A stretch of 64,000 nt of DNA, taken from Guillardia theta CCMP2712. Taxonomy: Eukaryota; Cryptophyceae; Pyrenomonadales; Geminigeraceae. Every line of letters begins with the position of its first letter. Positions within the stretch are counted from its first letter, which is position 1. Made by a program: the position numbers and the translations under genes. The stretch is taken from contig NW_005434652.1 of the NCBI RefSeq assembly GCF_000315625.1, forward strand, positions 158,667 to 222,666, in the 5' to 3' direction. Positions 34,405 through 45,572 of the stretch are shown piece by piece. The notes beneath the pieces are model-generated. The model had not been told where the DNA came from. It saw nothing but the letters and a program-made list of their open reading frames with translations, and searched no databases.

Positions 34405-34430
34405 CAGTGACTCAGTGAGCCTCCGGGAGG
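34405..34430 (+). repeat. Left arm of inverted repeat flanking the RT ORF
   Basis: cagtgactcagtgagcctccgg here is the reverse complement, with small gaps, of cggaggcctgactcactgag(tcactg) at 38979-39005. The arms lie about 200 bases before and 320 after the reverse transcriptase ORF. Confidence 0.35.
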
Positions 34431-34619
34431 GTCGAAGGCATCGGGGATAGGCTGAGGAGCTTGGAGGAGAGAGGCAGACTGGCTTTTTGAAATGGCGTGT
34501 ACTGAGGGGAAATGCGCCTACTCGCCACTTTCATTTCGGTGGTGACGGCGAGAGCGAGGGAACCGCGACAAGGGAAGCGTGAAGATCCGCTCTCACTTCC
34601 ATCATCACTGTGAGACATC

Positions 34620-37600
34620 ATGGCGCGGCACAAGCGGCCTGCCATCCTCCGTCATCACAGTTCTGTTGTTGATCCTCTACTGACTGGCACGCCGGGCTCG
34701 TCGTCCCACTTTCCTCATACAGGCCTTGTGTCCCAAGAGAGCTCCTCTGACTCTGAGCCCCGCTCACAGCAGGAACCCCTACGGACTCCTGACATGCTGG
34801 AAGGGCAATCTCGTTCTGCAGCGTCTCCTCCGCAGGATGACTTTGCCTCCTCCGCCGCTGGATCTGGAGGAGGTTCGGGGAACCAAAGACCTCGGAAGCA
34901 GGCAAGATTTCGCCGATCCATCTCCCAGAGGACACCCACCGATCAGCCTACGGTCAATCCTACACCCCCACCGCCCCCTCCTCAACCGGCAAATCTTTTC
35001 CCAGAAGACCCTGGCACGCAATCTAGCGCAGCGGCTTACTTTCATAATCTGCGTCCGCAAGACATGCCTTGTGGTACGTCGAATTGGCACAGAGCCCTCC
35101 CTCTCTTTGCTCAACAGGGACCACATAAGCTTCCGGCACTCCTGGCTCGTAATCCTTCCATTACAACCATCAAACACCCCAATCGCCAGACGATTGATAA
35201 ATGGAAGAGTGCGCTACAGTTTACGTTAGACCTGCTACAAGGTTACCCTGACTTGCATTGCGAGGAAGCTAAGATTATCCGGAGCTTGTGGCATTGTCTC
35301 CCACTGCTCCTGCTGAGAGTGAATCCAGTTCTTGCAATCTCGCGACAAAACCGAGATGTGAGCTACCGTATCCACCATTTCCTCCAAGGGCGTTGGGAGA
35401 CATTGCTGAAACTAGAAGAGGGTGTTTCTTTTGACCAAGACGGCCCAGCGGTTGGCAGCGGTGGAGATCCGCAGGATGTCACGCAGCAGCCCACGGCGGG
35501 ACTAACTGGGTCGGGACGAGGCACGAGACCGCGGGCACCGCAAGGTAGGCGCCAACAACCTAACCGTCAAAATGCAGGTCGCCCACAAGGACCTGACCGT
35601 GCGAGAGCGGGCGTGCAGCAGCCAGTGATGGAGAGCGAGCAGTTGGAGAAAAAGAAAATCCTCTCGGCTGTTGAGCATTACCAAAATCGGGATATGAAGA
35701 AAGCTCGACAGGCGCTTGTGGGCCATGGCCTCTCCCCAGATCCATTTGAGCAGCTATGGCAGCAAACTCGTGAGAAATTTCCGACGAGACTGGAACCCAT
35801 TCCTCCAACGCTCCTAGACGCAGTCGGCTCCTCAAGGCAAATGCTAAGTGCTCAGCTCGACGATGCCATCGCCGATGAACCGGCCTCATTGCTTGACAAG
35901 ATTTTAGATCAGCGAGAGGTAGGGAAATTCCTGCGGCGATTCACTGCTTCCTCGGCCCCTGATCAATTTGGTTGGCGACCGTTCCAGCACCTGCGACACA
36001 TTCTCAGACTGCATGATGATCACAAACAGCGATACATTAACCTCATATTGAAGCCGATCGCGCTGGGAATCCCTTCGGGCGCTTTCCTCGAGGAATACAC
36101 CAGAGGGGGGCGATTCATTCCTGCTGCCAAGTCAGTGGAAAAGAGCGGAATCCGACCTATTGTGATAGGGGACCTGGAGCGAAGGATTGTGTCTAGCATC
36201 TTCTGTCGTTTCTACCGAAAATCTTTGGAGAGCCACTTCACCCTCAGTCACTCTCGGGTCCTGCAATTTTGCGTGGGTCTGGAGGAAGGTTGTCTCAAAT
36301 TCTGCAAGACCATCGAATGCCTGTTAGGACCCCATTCTTTTGCCAACCCATTCACAGACCAGGGCGAAGGTGAGTCTGATAATTTTGATCCCACGGTAAT
36401 CATCATGATCGACGCAAGAAATGCCTTCAATGAGATCTCTCGCCAACGGCTATTTGACATCCTCCTTGCTCCCGAGCATCGTTGTGAGAACTTTTCCCAA
36501 GGAGTCCTTCCGTATGTTCATCAATATTATGGCCAGGCAGGTAAGTTATTTCTGAAACATCAGCGAGAGACTCGGGCTTTTTCGGCCACCACGGGAGTTT
36601 CTCAGGGGGACCCCTTGGCGATGGCTCTCTTTGCGCACACCACCTTCCCTTCCCTGGTCAAAGTCGCAGAGACCTTTCCCGACTGTGTCTTCCCGGCCTA
36701 TGCGGATAACATGGCTGTTATTGGAAAGCTCTCAGTTGCCGCACAGGCTACTGCATCGCTGGTTGATACTTTAAAACAAGAGCTAGGATTGGAGATTCAA
36801 CCCAGGGATTCGCAGATATTCTCCTCGTCCTGGTGTGAACTTCAATCTAGTCAGCAACAAGCCATCCAAGAGCATATTTGCAGTAGGTACCCGGGCTTGC
36901 AGCAGTTTGCCTTCCGCGGCCAGGGGATCATCCTGGGAGGTATCCCGATAGGATCTCAGTCCTTCCAGCAAGAGTTTATCACTGCCAAGGTGAATGCCCT
37001 CAATGCTGAATTGACCCAGTTGGAACAATTTCCCATTGCGTTGGGTCTCAAGCAGCTCTTGAAAACGACCCACGTTCCCACCCTCCAATATTTCTTGCGT
37101 GGAATCTCCCCGGCCTTGACCGCTGCCCAGTGCAAGTGCTTTGACGTCGCGAATCTCCGTCTCCTGGCGAAGGTGTTTCAGTGGCCACAGAACCAGGCAC
37201 AGGAGGGTTCATCTGTCCTGCAACCTGCCCCTGGCACCCCTCCATCTGACCTTCAGTTCGCCTACTTCAAACGTCAGTTGCCTTATAGTGCTGGAGGAGA
37301 TGGGTTCACCCCGCAGGAGGGCGTGGCCTACACCGCATTCTGGTCGGCGACTGCCAAGTTTCTCAAATGGGCGGGTGAAATTGCCATCTTCCAGCATTGG
37401 ACTTTCCCTACACCGCCACTCTTCCACCGGATCAATTCTGACACTGAGCTTCGAATCCGCCAACCGCAGCAAGCGGACGCTGGGGATGTTGTCCCCATGC
37501 TTGCTGCCTTCTTGGACACTCACAGGCACTTGATGGAGCAGGGCATCTCGGCGTACACCTCCTTGGCGGAGCTTCCTCAGGCGTGCGACAATGGCTGGAT

Positions 37601-38666
37601 CCCCTCGCCTGAATTATTTGGGACGTCGGGCAGTGCGCTTTTCATCCCCGCCCAGCGGGAGCTCACGGCTCAGTTCCTCTCGGAGTTTCCCCGGTTCCGC
37701 AGTATTCGGGCTCACCTTTCAGAGCGCCAGAGATCTTTGTTGGCACACCACTCCAGCTTCTCTACTCCCCTTCGAGTACCAGGCCACCCGGTTGATGAAC
37801 TTCTGTCTCAGTTTACCCCTCAGCGCACGATTTGGCACTCGACTATGGAAAGTACAAACCTTGGGATCTTTGAGCAGCAGCCCATCAGCTTGGTGGCTGC
37901 CGCTGACAAGTTTCTTCATGGATTGCCGGTTGACCTCCCGCCGCACTGCGATCGATGCCATCATCTTCTTCGTCATCCTGGGGGGACCACACACATGGCA
38001 ACCTGCAGGCACCGCAGCCAGTTATGGACTGATGCGCATGAGAAGTGCAATGCCGTCCTCAGTACCCTCATCAAAGATTCCGGAGTGAGATGCCGCGTCC
38101 ACGTGCAAGGCGTACCCGGCACCAGGCAGAACGTTTCCCAACATGGCCCTGAAGATCATCATGTAGGGGACTTTGAACTTCCACAACTGATGGCTACTGG
38201 CGGCGGATGGCATGGGTTAATCCTGGACTTCAGCATGTCACATGTTTTTGACAATGATGGAATACCGGACCTCGCTCGGAGCAAACTGCAAGCGGCAGCA
38301 CAGCGGAAGATCCGAGGGCATCGTAATGCATATGCTCAGCACGTCCCGCCAAAGGCCTTTCTTCCCATCATCGCCAGCACTGATGGCCTCTTGCAGGACG
38401 ATGCGTTGCGCTTTCTGTGGTGGCTGGCGGATCGCTCGGCGAACAAGGAAACGGCAGCGCTGGATGGTCTCTCGGCCTCGCAAGACGTCTCAGGTGATCC
38501 GACTTGCAAACGCATTCGGTCCAGGGTCTTCCGTCAGCTCAAGGCCTCCCTGTCCTACGCTGCCATCATCGCGGGTGCATCCCGGTATGCGTCTCATTCC
38601 TTCGGCGGCGGCCACCGCGACATCGCTGGCATGGCCGCGCGGGGGACTTGTCCTGCGCGCCGTTAA
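34620..38666 (+). mobile_element. Non-LTR-type retroelement ORF: reverse transcriptase plus zinc finger and restriction-like nuclease (1348 aa)
   Basis: One uninterrupted reading frame, unlike the intron-rich neighbours. N-terminal about 330 residues are low-complexity Ser/Pro/Gln. RT motifs in order: RFIPAAKSVEKSGIRPIVI (motifs 1-2, about 497-515), IIMIDARNAFNEI (A, about 595, Asp present), TTGVSQGDPLAMALFA (B, about 658), FPAYADNMAVIGKL (C, about 693). Motif C reads YADN where active enzymes have YADD. About residue 1110 is a CDRCHHLL..H..H..TC zinc-binding cluster, followed by LILDFSMSHVF and ARSKLQAAAQRKIRGHRNAY, matching the D...K...Y layout of the PD-(D/E)XK endonuclease of R2-like elements. 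Inference: single-ORF retroelement of the R2/RLE class found in algae. No poly(A) tail or target duplication seen. Confidence 0.75.
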
Positions 38667-40379
38667 GTGAAGGTATCAGTTAAGTTTGGGGGACAGCAGT
38701 CGGCAGGTTTAGGTTTGGTTCTCGCTGTCTTTTCTCTTCTCGCCGTTTGGCCTGTGCGACAGTGTCAGGGTCAAGCCTCCTCGACTCTCCTGATTGTCCT
38801 CGTACTGATCTTTAACTTAACTTTGAGTAAAAGTTTTTTGTCGGGGGGGGTTAGGACTGAGGGGGGTGGATATGACCCGGCCCGGGACCGTGCCAGACTG
38901 AGACTCGCCGTCGGAGGCCGCCGCTGCCGGGCCGGACCGCCCGGCCGGGCGCCGCCCGGCCGCCGCGTGACTGCCAGTTTGACTCACTCGGAGGCCTGAC
39001 TCACTGAGTCACTGGAGTAACTTGAAGGGAGTCGGACCACTGGCCGGGCCGGATTCGCATACGCCGGGCAGTGATAATAGTCATACTAATCGGACTCAGT
39101 CGGATGATTCAATGCCGCGGGCCGAAATTGAATTCGCCGCGCGGCCCCGGCGCCGGCCTGGTGGCGCCGTCACAGTCACCGGCCCGCGGCCGGCCAGGGC
39201 CAGGCGGGCCGCCGCGCCGCCGTCGCCTCATCAGTGTCGCCGTCACGCGGCCCGGCCCGCGGCTCAGAGTCGGGTACGCGGGCCCGGACTCAGTTCAACG
39301 CCCGGCCCCCACGCCGTTCGGGCCGGGCCGGGCCGCGGTACCTCAGTCGCGTACGGTACGGTACTCCCGGAGCCTCGGAGTCCGGCGGCGCCTCAGTACA
39401 GTCCTCAGAGTGTCAGAGCTGCGCCAGGTCCGGCCCAGTCGCCGGAGGATCATCGGATCATGGGGGTGGGGTACCGTCCGAAACACACTGTTGGGACGGT
39501 ACCACAAATTTGAATTGCGAGTATCACCGTACTGACGGTAGACAGCCGGGGGTGGGGTATCTGCCGGCCAACTCAGTACTTTAAGGGGGAGGTGCCATCG
39601 TTCTTGATTGAAGTTAGGGGTAGGGTACCTCGGACGTGACCCCGGGGTACCGCAGAGCAGTAAAGTGCTAGGGAAACTGAGGGGTGGTAATGGCGTTTTC
39701 AAGTGTTGTGGACTGGACTCCCTGGCCAAGGTAACCATTGAGAGGGGTAGGGTCCGGGCCGGGGTGGGGTCATTTCCGAGGCTGGCGACATGTGAAGGTG
39801 ATAAATTGTAGAAGAAAGTTTCGTTGGTGGTGGGGGGGCGGGGGTGTTGATAGGAGGGGTAGTATTTTGAAAGATAGGGTTCGGAAAAGGGTAGTCGGTA
39901 GCAGGCCAACCGTAGTTTTGTGGGGTACAGTTGACTCGGTAGGGTCCGTCTTGTGTGTGGGGCAAGGGGTAGCTAGTTCATATCGTTGGTATATTTCGGA
40001 GGGGTAGGTAGGGTGAGCCAGGAAGGTGCTATCGGCATGGCTTGAACCAGGCCCAGCATTGCGCGATGCAGAGAAGCAAGAGAGGGTAGAGATGAAGGGA
40101 CATGTAGCATTGATGAAAGGGACTATGGATGAAGATGTTTATCCAGGTTTTGAATGATAGGCAGGGCGCAGTCGTTGATATTTGGGGATGTTGAAATCTG
40201 GCGATTGAAAAGGTGCAGCAACCTTTGGCAAAATGTGAAATGAAAAGCTCTGAGAAGAAAGTTTGAAATCTAGATATTAGACACTTGCACAATCACTTCG
40301 TTTTCCTTACCTTATTCTTGTTTGGCAGTTCCCATTCAAATCGAAACAGCCATGTATCTTCATTCACCTATTAAAAGTT
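38667..40379. other. Non-coding: GC-rich then GGGGTA-rich DNA downstream of the RT ORF
   Basis: 38870-39450 is extremely GC-rich with many GGCCGGGCC, CGGCCGCCGCG and GTACGGTAC words. 39460-40010 is G-rich on this strand with repeated ggggtagggtacc, ggggtgggg and ggggtac words. Long frames here are by-products of composition. 40010-40379 is ordinary AT-balanced DNA that could hold an untranslated leader or first exon of the WW gene. No gene is supported. Confidence 0.5.
38979..39013 (-). repeat. Right arm of inverted repeat flanking the RT ORF
   Basis: Sequence cggaggcctgactcactgag followed by tcactgg pairs with 34405-34430. The core tgactcactgagtca is itself almost palindromic. Confidence 0.35.
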
Positions 40380-42721
40380 TTGAACGACAATGAAAGCACA
40401 CTTGGAGAGAGCTCAGAATCAGTCTCACTGTCGGCTGGCATAGGACTTTTTAGCGATTGTATCATGATACCCAGCACTCAAGGAGCTTCTTCATTCACGA
40501 GGTTTCAAGACTCTAGGACCGTCACATCCAGCGAGATGCCCAATTACATGACGTTGCAACGCAGCTCTATGGGGATTAGGATCATCCAGGACGGCAATGA
40601 GGTTGTAAAAGAGGAATCAGGTTCTTCTTTTTGACGATGCATCTTCACACGTTGAAAGACAACAGCAGGCCTGAAACAAATTATGAAAGACATTCGGGAG
40701 CAGTTGGAAAAATCAACCCATGTGGTCAATCAGGCCTCCACTAGGGATTCGGATCGAGTGGATTCAGAAACAATGAATTCATACCCTGAAGTGAAACCTT
40801 ACGACATACAGTCGTTGCGATCAAGATTCGTAAGTAATTTGAAATATCTCTGCAAATTTTGACAAGGAGGTGCAGGAAAGGGAAGTCTCGAGTACTGAGC
40901 GCATGTCATGGAAACGAGAGTCTAATCCTGGATTTAGAGATCTTGGAAATGATAGATCATTCAGAGATCTCGGAAATGATAGGTCATTCAAAAATCTTGG
41001 AAATGATAGATCGCCCAGAGAATTTGGGAATGATAGGTCAGTCAGGGATTATGGCAATGATAGGTCAGTCAGGGATTATGGGAATGATAGGTCATTCGGC
41101 GATTATGGGAATGATAGGTCATACTTTGTCCCAGAGGTCTATGTAGAACCAAAGATGAGGTGGCAGATACATGCTCCTGTTACTCCTGACAACACGAGCA
41201 ACTCTGCTCATCGCCGTCCGCCTGTCGAGCTGGCAATGAGGCCGCCCTCTCAACCGGCAACGCAAGTCAGTCAATCAGAGCCAGCATCAAGTAACAGCTC
41301 AGTGACTCGGAAGTCTGCTTTTGAGCTGCAACAACATTCAAATCAAACCTTCTATCCGTTCAACCATGCTTCCGCACAGAGGAATGTGCATTTACCGCCA
41401 CCGATCAACTATCAACCAGATTTCCAGACGGGTATGCTGGAAAGGGAAAGATTCCATGAATTTCACCCAGGTTGTTTGTAATGTCATTCCTCGACATTCA
41501 AGCTGATGATGTGTTGCAGGTCTTCCGCGGGGCTGGGAGATGAAAGTCGACTCGCCTTCAGGGAAGGTTTTCTATGTCAACCATTCTTTGCGAGCAATCT
41601 CATGGGAAAGACCCAAACTCGAAACGCCTTTGAGCTCAGAGAGAGAGATGAGTCAGTTGCCGCCTCAAAGACCTGTGGAAGACAAGCCGACGCCTGTAGT
41701 GGAACCCGTGGAAGAGAAGCGAACGCCGCCTCAGAGAATTGTTGAAGAGACACCAGCACCAACTCAGAAGCTTGACAATCCTTTTGACGGGTCCGAGATT
41801 TTGAATAGAATATCCTCCAACGTGCAGAACATCCTCATGAAACTGTCAAATGCTTCGAGCGGCTCAGAAAACGATGCTGCAAACAATCTTCGTGACGATT
41901 CGAACAAGGAGCAGCAAGATTACAACTTGAAATGGCGACTTGAGGAATTCAAGATCAAAACCTCCATCAAGGAGAGAATCAGCGCTGAGAGCGCGCTGCT
42001 TGATGGGAAGATCGACCTCAGGCGATCGTACAACTTCGCGACTTCCAATACGTTTACAAGGTTTGGTGTTCATTAATGACGAAATTCTCGTGATGATATG
42101 TACTGTAGCTTTGAAGATATCGATTTTGCCCCGAAGTCAAGGAAATGGCAAAATGATGGGCATGAGAACGACAATCATGTTCGAACAAGACCGATAACCA
42201 ACATGCCAACCACACAGCTGTTGCGGTCTAGTCTGGATTCGTCCAAGTTCGCAGAGTTTCAGGTTTGGAAGTTCTGAAACACATCCATGCATTTGAAGGT
42301 TTTGCAGGCTAGTTTCATGACACACTCGTCGTCGTCCAACCTTCCTCAGGTGCACAGTCAGGAGAAGAAGAAGGAAAGCCCACACATGGACACACTGACG
42401 TTACTTCTCGATGCGAGAGAAAAACTTCGTGAACACCACAAGTCGAGCCTGACAGCAGAGCTTTCCGATGAACCCTTGCGGCCCACGTACACGGGAAGGA
42501 GCTTCGAACAGGAGATGGAATACTCGCGGTGGGTGAAGCAAGAATTGTTGGAGATCCCCATCGACGAGGATGAGGTTGGCAACGCGACTCGGAGTGACAT
42601 GGAGACAACATTGGATGCTCACACTGCGACTTCGAAGGACACGACGAAGAAAAATTCGGACATGCCGTCAAGCTCAGAGACAAGCAGCAGCACATCCCAC
42701 ATGCTCATGTGGCAAGTGTGA
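40380..42721 (+). CDS. WW-domain protein with 9-residue tandem repeats
   Basis: Exons: one ending IIQDGNE near 40600; one with LKQIMKDIREQLEKSTHVVN to SLRSRF (ends 40830, GTAAGT donor); one from 40876 with MSWKRESNPG and seven copies of a FRDLGNDRS-type repeat (about 40930-41125); then the WW domain LPRGWEMKVDSPSGKVFYVN with HSLRAISWERP, joined across the intron at 41472-41520 by a split Gly codon. Then a Pro/Glu region (RPVEDKPTPVVEPVEE), a helix rich in Lys/Glu (LKWRLEEFKIKTSIKERISA) and a Ser/Thr tail. WW domains bind Pro-rich ligands; the third conserved position and final Pro are present. The start is uncertain: no clear initiator was found, and an exon may lie at 40.0-40.38 kb. The gene could read on past 42721 by splicing, but that would overlap the next gene. 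Confidence 0.6.
40929..41125 (+). repeat. 27-nt tandem repeat coding for GNDRS repeats
   Basis: Seven degenerate 27-base units (consensus around gggaatgataggtcattcag) encode nine-residue units ending GNDRS, with the positions before them alternating FRDL, VRDY, PREF. Confidence 0.85.
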
Positions 42722-42754
42722 TGTCCTCCTTGTCCTTCAGTGTTTGTTTATAAA

Positions 42755-43279
42755 TCAACCCTTCTTCTTTGACATCAGGCGAGATCGCCCGGATTCACGA
42801 AACTTTCGAATCAGAGGGTTCCCGGAGTCGGGCCAGGCGACGAAGCTCGGAGTAGCAAAGCGATGAGTGAGGGAGGTTGAGGCATGGGCGATGGGTACCC
42901 AGGTCTCCTTCTGTGAGAGCAGCATCATCCACCCGCACGCAACGCTTGCAGTCGTCTCACCGTGCAGGCTGAGTAGGAGGAGCGACCCCCATGTGCGTAG
43001 GTGGGGGCCCAGAGCCCACGGTTGAAGCTCCTTCGCTGCTCTACTTGGACCTTGCCGATTTGATCGGTTCCTTGCGGCCGCAGCGCTAGAAGGATGTGAG
43101 CGAGAAAGAGAGGAGGAGAGAGGAAGGAGGACGGGAGGAGAGGATGGAGACGAGGACAAAGGAAGGACTCAGGGAAGGAGAGTGGGGGAAGGGCAGGGAC
43201 ACTGACCATCGGGGTTGGTCTTGATGATGTTGTCTGCTAGAGGATGGAAGTCTTGTGGATTCTCTTCTGTCGGCGACAT
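42755..43279 (-). CDS. Unrecognised small protein, 112 aa, three exons
   Basis: Exons 43207-43279, 42961-43070 and 42755-42910 join in phase (split codons agree). Start MSPTEENPQDFHPLADNIIK; then QIGKVQVEQRRSFNRGLWAP, TYAHGGRSSYSACT and KETWVPIAHASTSLTHRFAT, ending in a basic tail RSRLMSKKKG. No signal peptide or membrane segment. Not recognised. It converges on the WW gene. Confidence 0.55.
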
Positions 43280-43903
43280 GGGGTGAATCCTCTGCGGTAC
43301 CTGGCGGAGGGGATGAGGGGCAGGAGGGCCAGGAGGCTCATAACCTTCTTAGAGTCATAGTTGATGCGTGGCCAGGAGGCGTTTCTGGTGAGCGGAGAGA
43401 AGTTTCAGTGAAGATAGTCGCTGGGCACAAAATGAATGCATGACAGAGATGTGATGGTTGTGGATCAACATGGAATCATGCACTGAGAAGAGGCGAGTAG
43501 TGCTGATGACAACCTTTCTGCAGTCTTGGAAAAGGGCAGGATGAACTCAAGTTCTCTCGAGTCGTTTCCAGTTCCTTTTGCCTGTTTGAATGAGTCAGCG
43601 GCAGCCAAGGAGGCGAGATCTGGGTCACATTCTTAGGAGCTGTTGAAAAGTTGATCTCGAATGAGTTCTGCGAGATATGATCGTTACATAAGATCATGAA
43701 GTGAGGCGAGGAAGAGGAAGGGACGAAGGGTGAGAGTAGAAGAGGGGAGGCAGAGGGAGCGGAGGCAAGAAAGAAAGTTGAGGGAGAGGGGGAAAAATGC
43801 AGGAAAATCAAAGCAAAGCGGCAGGAAGAAGAAAGAGATGCTGTGGAAGGGAGGATAGAAAGGAATGGAGGCAGGGGGGAGAGGGGGGGGATGTTAGAAG
43901 GAT
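43280..43903. other. Intergenic, purine-rich
   Basis: Long gagggag-type purine tracts (43690-43895) produce Ser/Pro/Leu-only frames on the other strand. No gene is supported; should contain the promoter of the 42.8-43.3 kb gene. Confidence 0.45.
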
Positions 43904-45044
43904 TCAACGAACTTTTGTCAGGTCCATATTGTACTGCTGGGCTCTCTTGAAAAACGAATCGTCTTCTTCATTTGGCATGTACGAGGATCGAAAACTCTCT
44001 CGGCTACTGTCTCGGTGAGTTAAACATTTTCTTACGGGCGGTCTGTGTAGTATCTGCAAGATCGTCAGCAAATGAGTGAGACGTACATGTGCTATTACTG
44101 GATGCCTGACGGCCATGCCATGTCGAATCTCAAGGTTGCCTTTGGAAGATCTCATCGGCGAGATTGCTTCCTCTTCTTCTCCCTCTCCTGTCAATCATCA
44201 TCATCATCATCATCATCGCCCTACTGATCAGTTCCTCCTCCCCCTCCCTCTCCTGTAATCCCCTTCCCCTTCTTCCTCCTCCTCCTCCTCCTCCTCCTTC
44301 CTTTTCCTCCTCCATCTCTACATCTGAACAGTGCAAGAGCTGCAATGAGAGTTTTACCTTCATCAAAACTTTTCCGTGGCGATTCAAATCTGGACCAAAT
44401 TCCCTGGAAAGAGTCAGACCTCAAAACTTTCAACACAGAAGAAAAGGGAGAGGAAAAGAAAAAGAGTCGAGATTCACTTGCATTCAAACAACAAACACCG
44501 ACATGAAAGAGCCCAAGGGGCAGGAACAGTGGCAAAAACATGAGGAATGGAATAATGATGATGGAGGAGGAGGAGGAGGAGGAGATTGAGGTTGTTGTTG
44601 CTGTTGTTGTTGAGGAGGAGGAGGAGGAGGAGAAGGATAAGGGTAAGGGTAAGGAGAAGGAGAAGGAGAAGGAGAAGGAGAAGGAGAAGATGATAAGGCG
44701 GAAGGGGAGATGAGGAGCAGGAAGAAGGAAGAAGGAAGAGGAAGGAAGAGGAAGAGGAGCTGTACCGAGGGATTCGGTCGGTAATAATTCTCTCTGTAAG
44801 TTGCGGGACGAGATTCTGTTTGAAGAAAAATGTCAAAAAGGAGGATACTAGAATGAACAATTCGTAGGAAGAGAAGCGGAGGGGAGGAGAAGGGAAACGG
44901 AGGTTGTGGCAAGGACAAGACAGGATGAGGAAAAGAGAAGCGAAGGAGCGGGAGGGGCAGGGGAGAGTATCCAAATGAGAATGCTAAGTACAGCAGAGCA
45001 CCTTGAGACATGTTCCAGGCAACATCGTCCATGACATTCTGCAT
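43904..45044 (-). CDS. Unrecognised small protein, about 140 aa, four exons
   Basis: The ATG at 45044 starts MQNVMDDVAWNMSQ, spliced to ESRPATYRENYYRPNPS, then GIWSRFESPRKSFDE, then an acidic run and SSKGNLEIRHGMAVRHPVIA, ending DDSFFKRAQQYNMDLTKVR at 43904. Two of the introns are filled with microsatellites (ggagga, gatgat, gagaag), which explains their length. The last exon may contain a further short intron (GTACGT at about 44092). No recognised domain; the Tyr/Arg/Asn-rich N-terminus is of the kind seen in small axonemal or microtubule-inner proteins, which is only an impression. Confidence 0.5.
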
Positions 45045-45165
45045 CCTTTTCAGTCACAGCCTTTCATCATGCAGGGAAACAAGAATGCATGCACACAGAG
45101 GTGAATACAAGAACAGGACACAACAATAAAAAGCACACAGTGAAACAAACATCTTCAATCACATT

Positions 45166-45531
45166 ACATATCGATCAGACAGTTGACCTGCATTGGCTTC
45201 CAAGGCAGACCCGGAACCTTTTTCTTCTCATCCAAGTTGTACGTCTTAGTCTGGATCGACCCCTTGTACCAGTAGGTGGAAGAATCTACAACAAAACAAT
45301 AACGAAGATATCAAAATCGATGATGGCGTCTCTTGCCAGAAGTCTTCTTTGACATTTCTACTTCTTCACTGCTCTGGCACGTCTGGAATGAAAATCAACG
45401 CCATGTCATTTGTGTGAATATCTTTCTGACCTCTTTGCTCTTATCGCTCTTGCTGCTCTCATATCTTCGAAGTTTTCTACCGTCATCATCAGTCATCTTA
45501 ATCGCCATCGCCATCGTCATCGTCATCATCA

Positions 45532-45572
<41 letters not shown>

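Larger units (their letters stand above)
33426..34483. repeat. Direct duplication, copy B
   Basis: Second copy of the block at 31531-32580, about 1.9 kb downstream. The intervening DNA also has shared fragments (ctccctacaac..cctccggagttcgc at 32891 and 33329; gtgaggggaggatggatgaa-like at 32594 and 32954), so the whole stretch is a mosaic of local copies. Confidence 0.85.

Noticed and set aside
38667-38999. Frame directly after the RT stop (110 codons)
   Set aside because: It starts at a non-ATG codon and soon enters the GC-rich non-coding DNA; no RT or nuclease motif.
39022-39584. Three overlapping Arg/Pro/Gly frames of 116-163 codons
   Set aside because: Composition-driven in DNA of extreme GC content.
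42755-42880. Extension of the WW gene by a last exon (ARSPGFTKLSNQRV)
   Set aside because: It would overlap, on the opposite strand, the well-formed last exon of the 112-residue gene; the in-frame TGA at 42721 is simpler.
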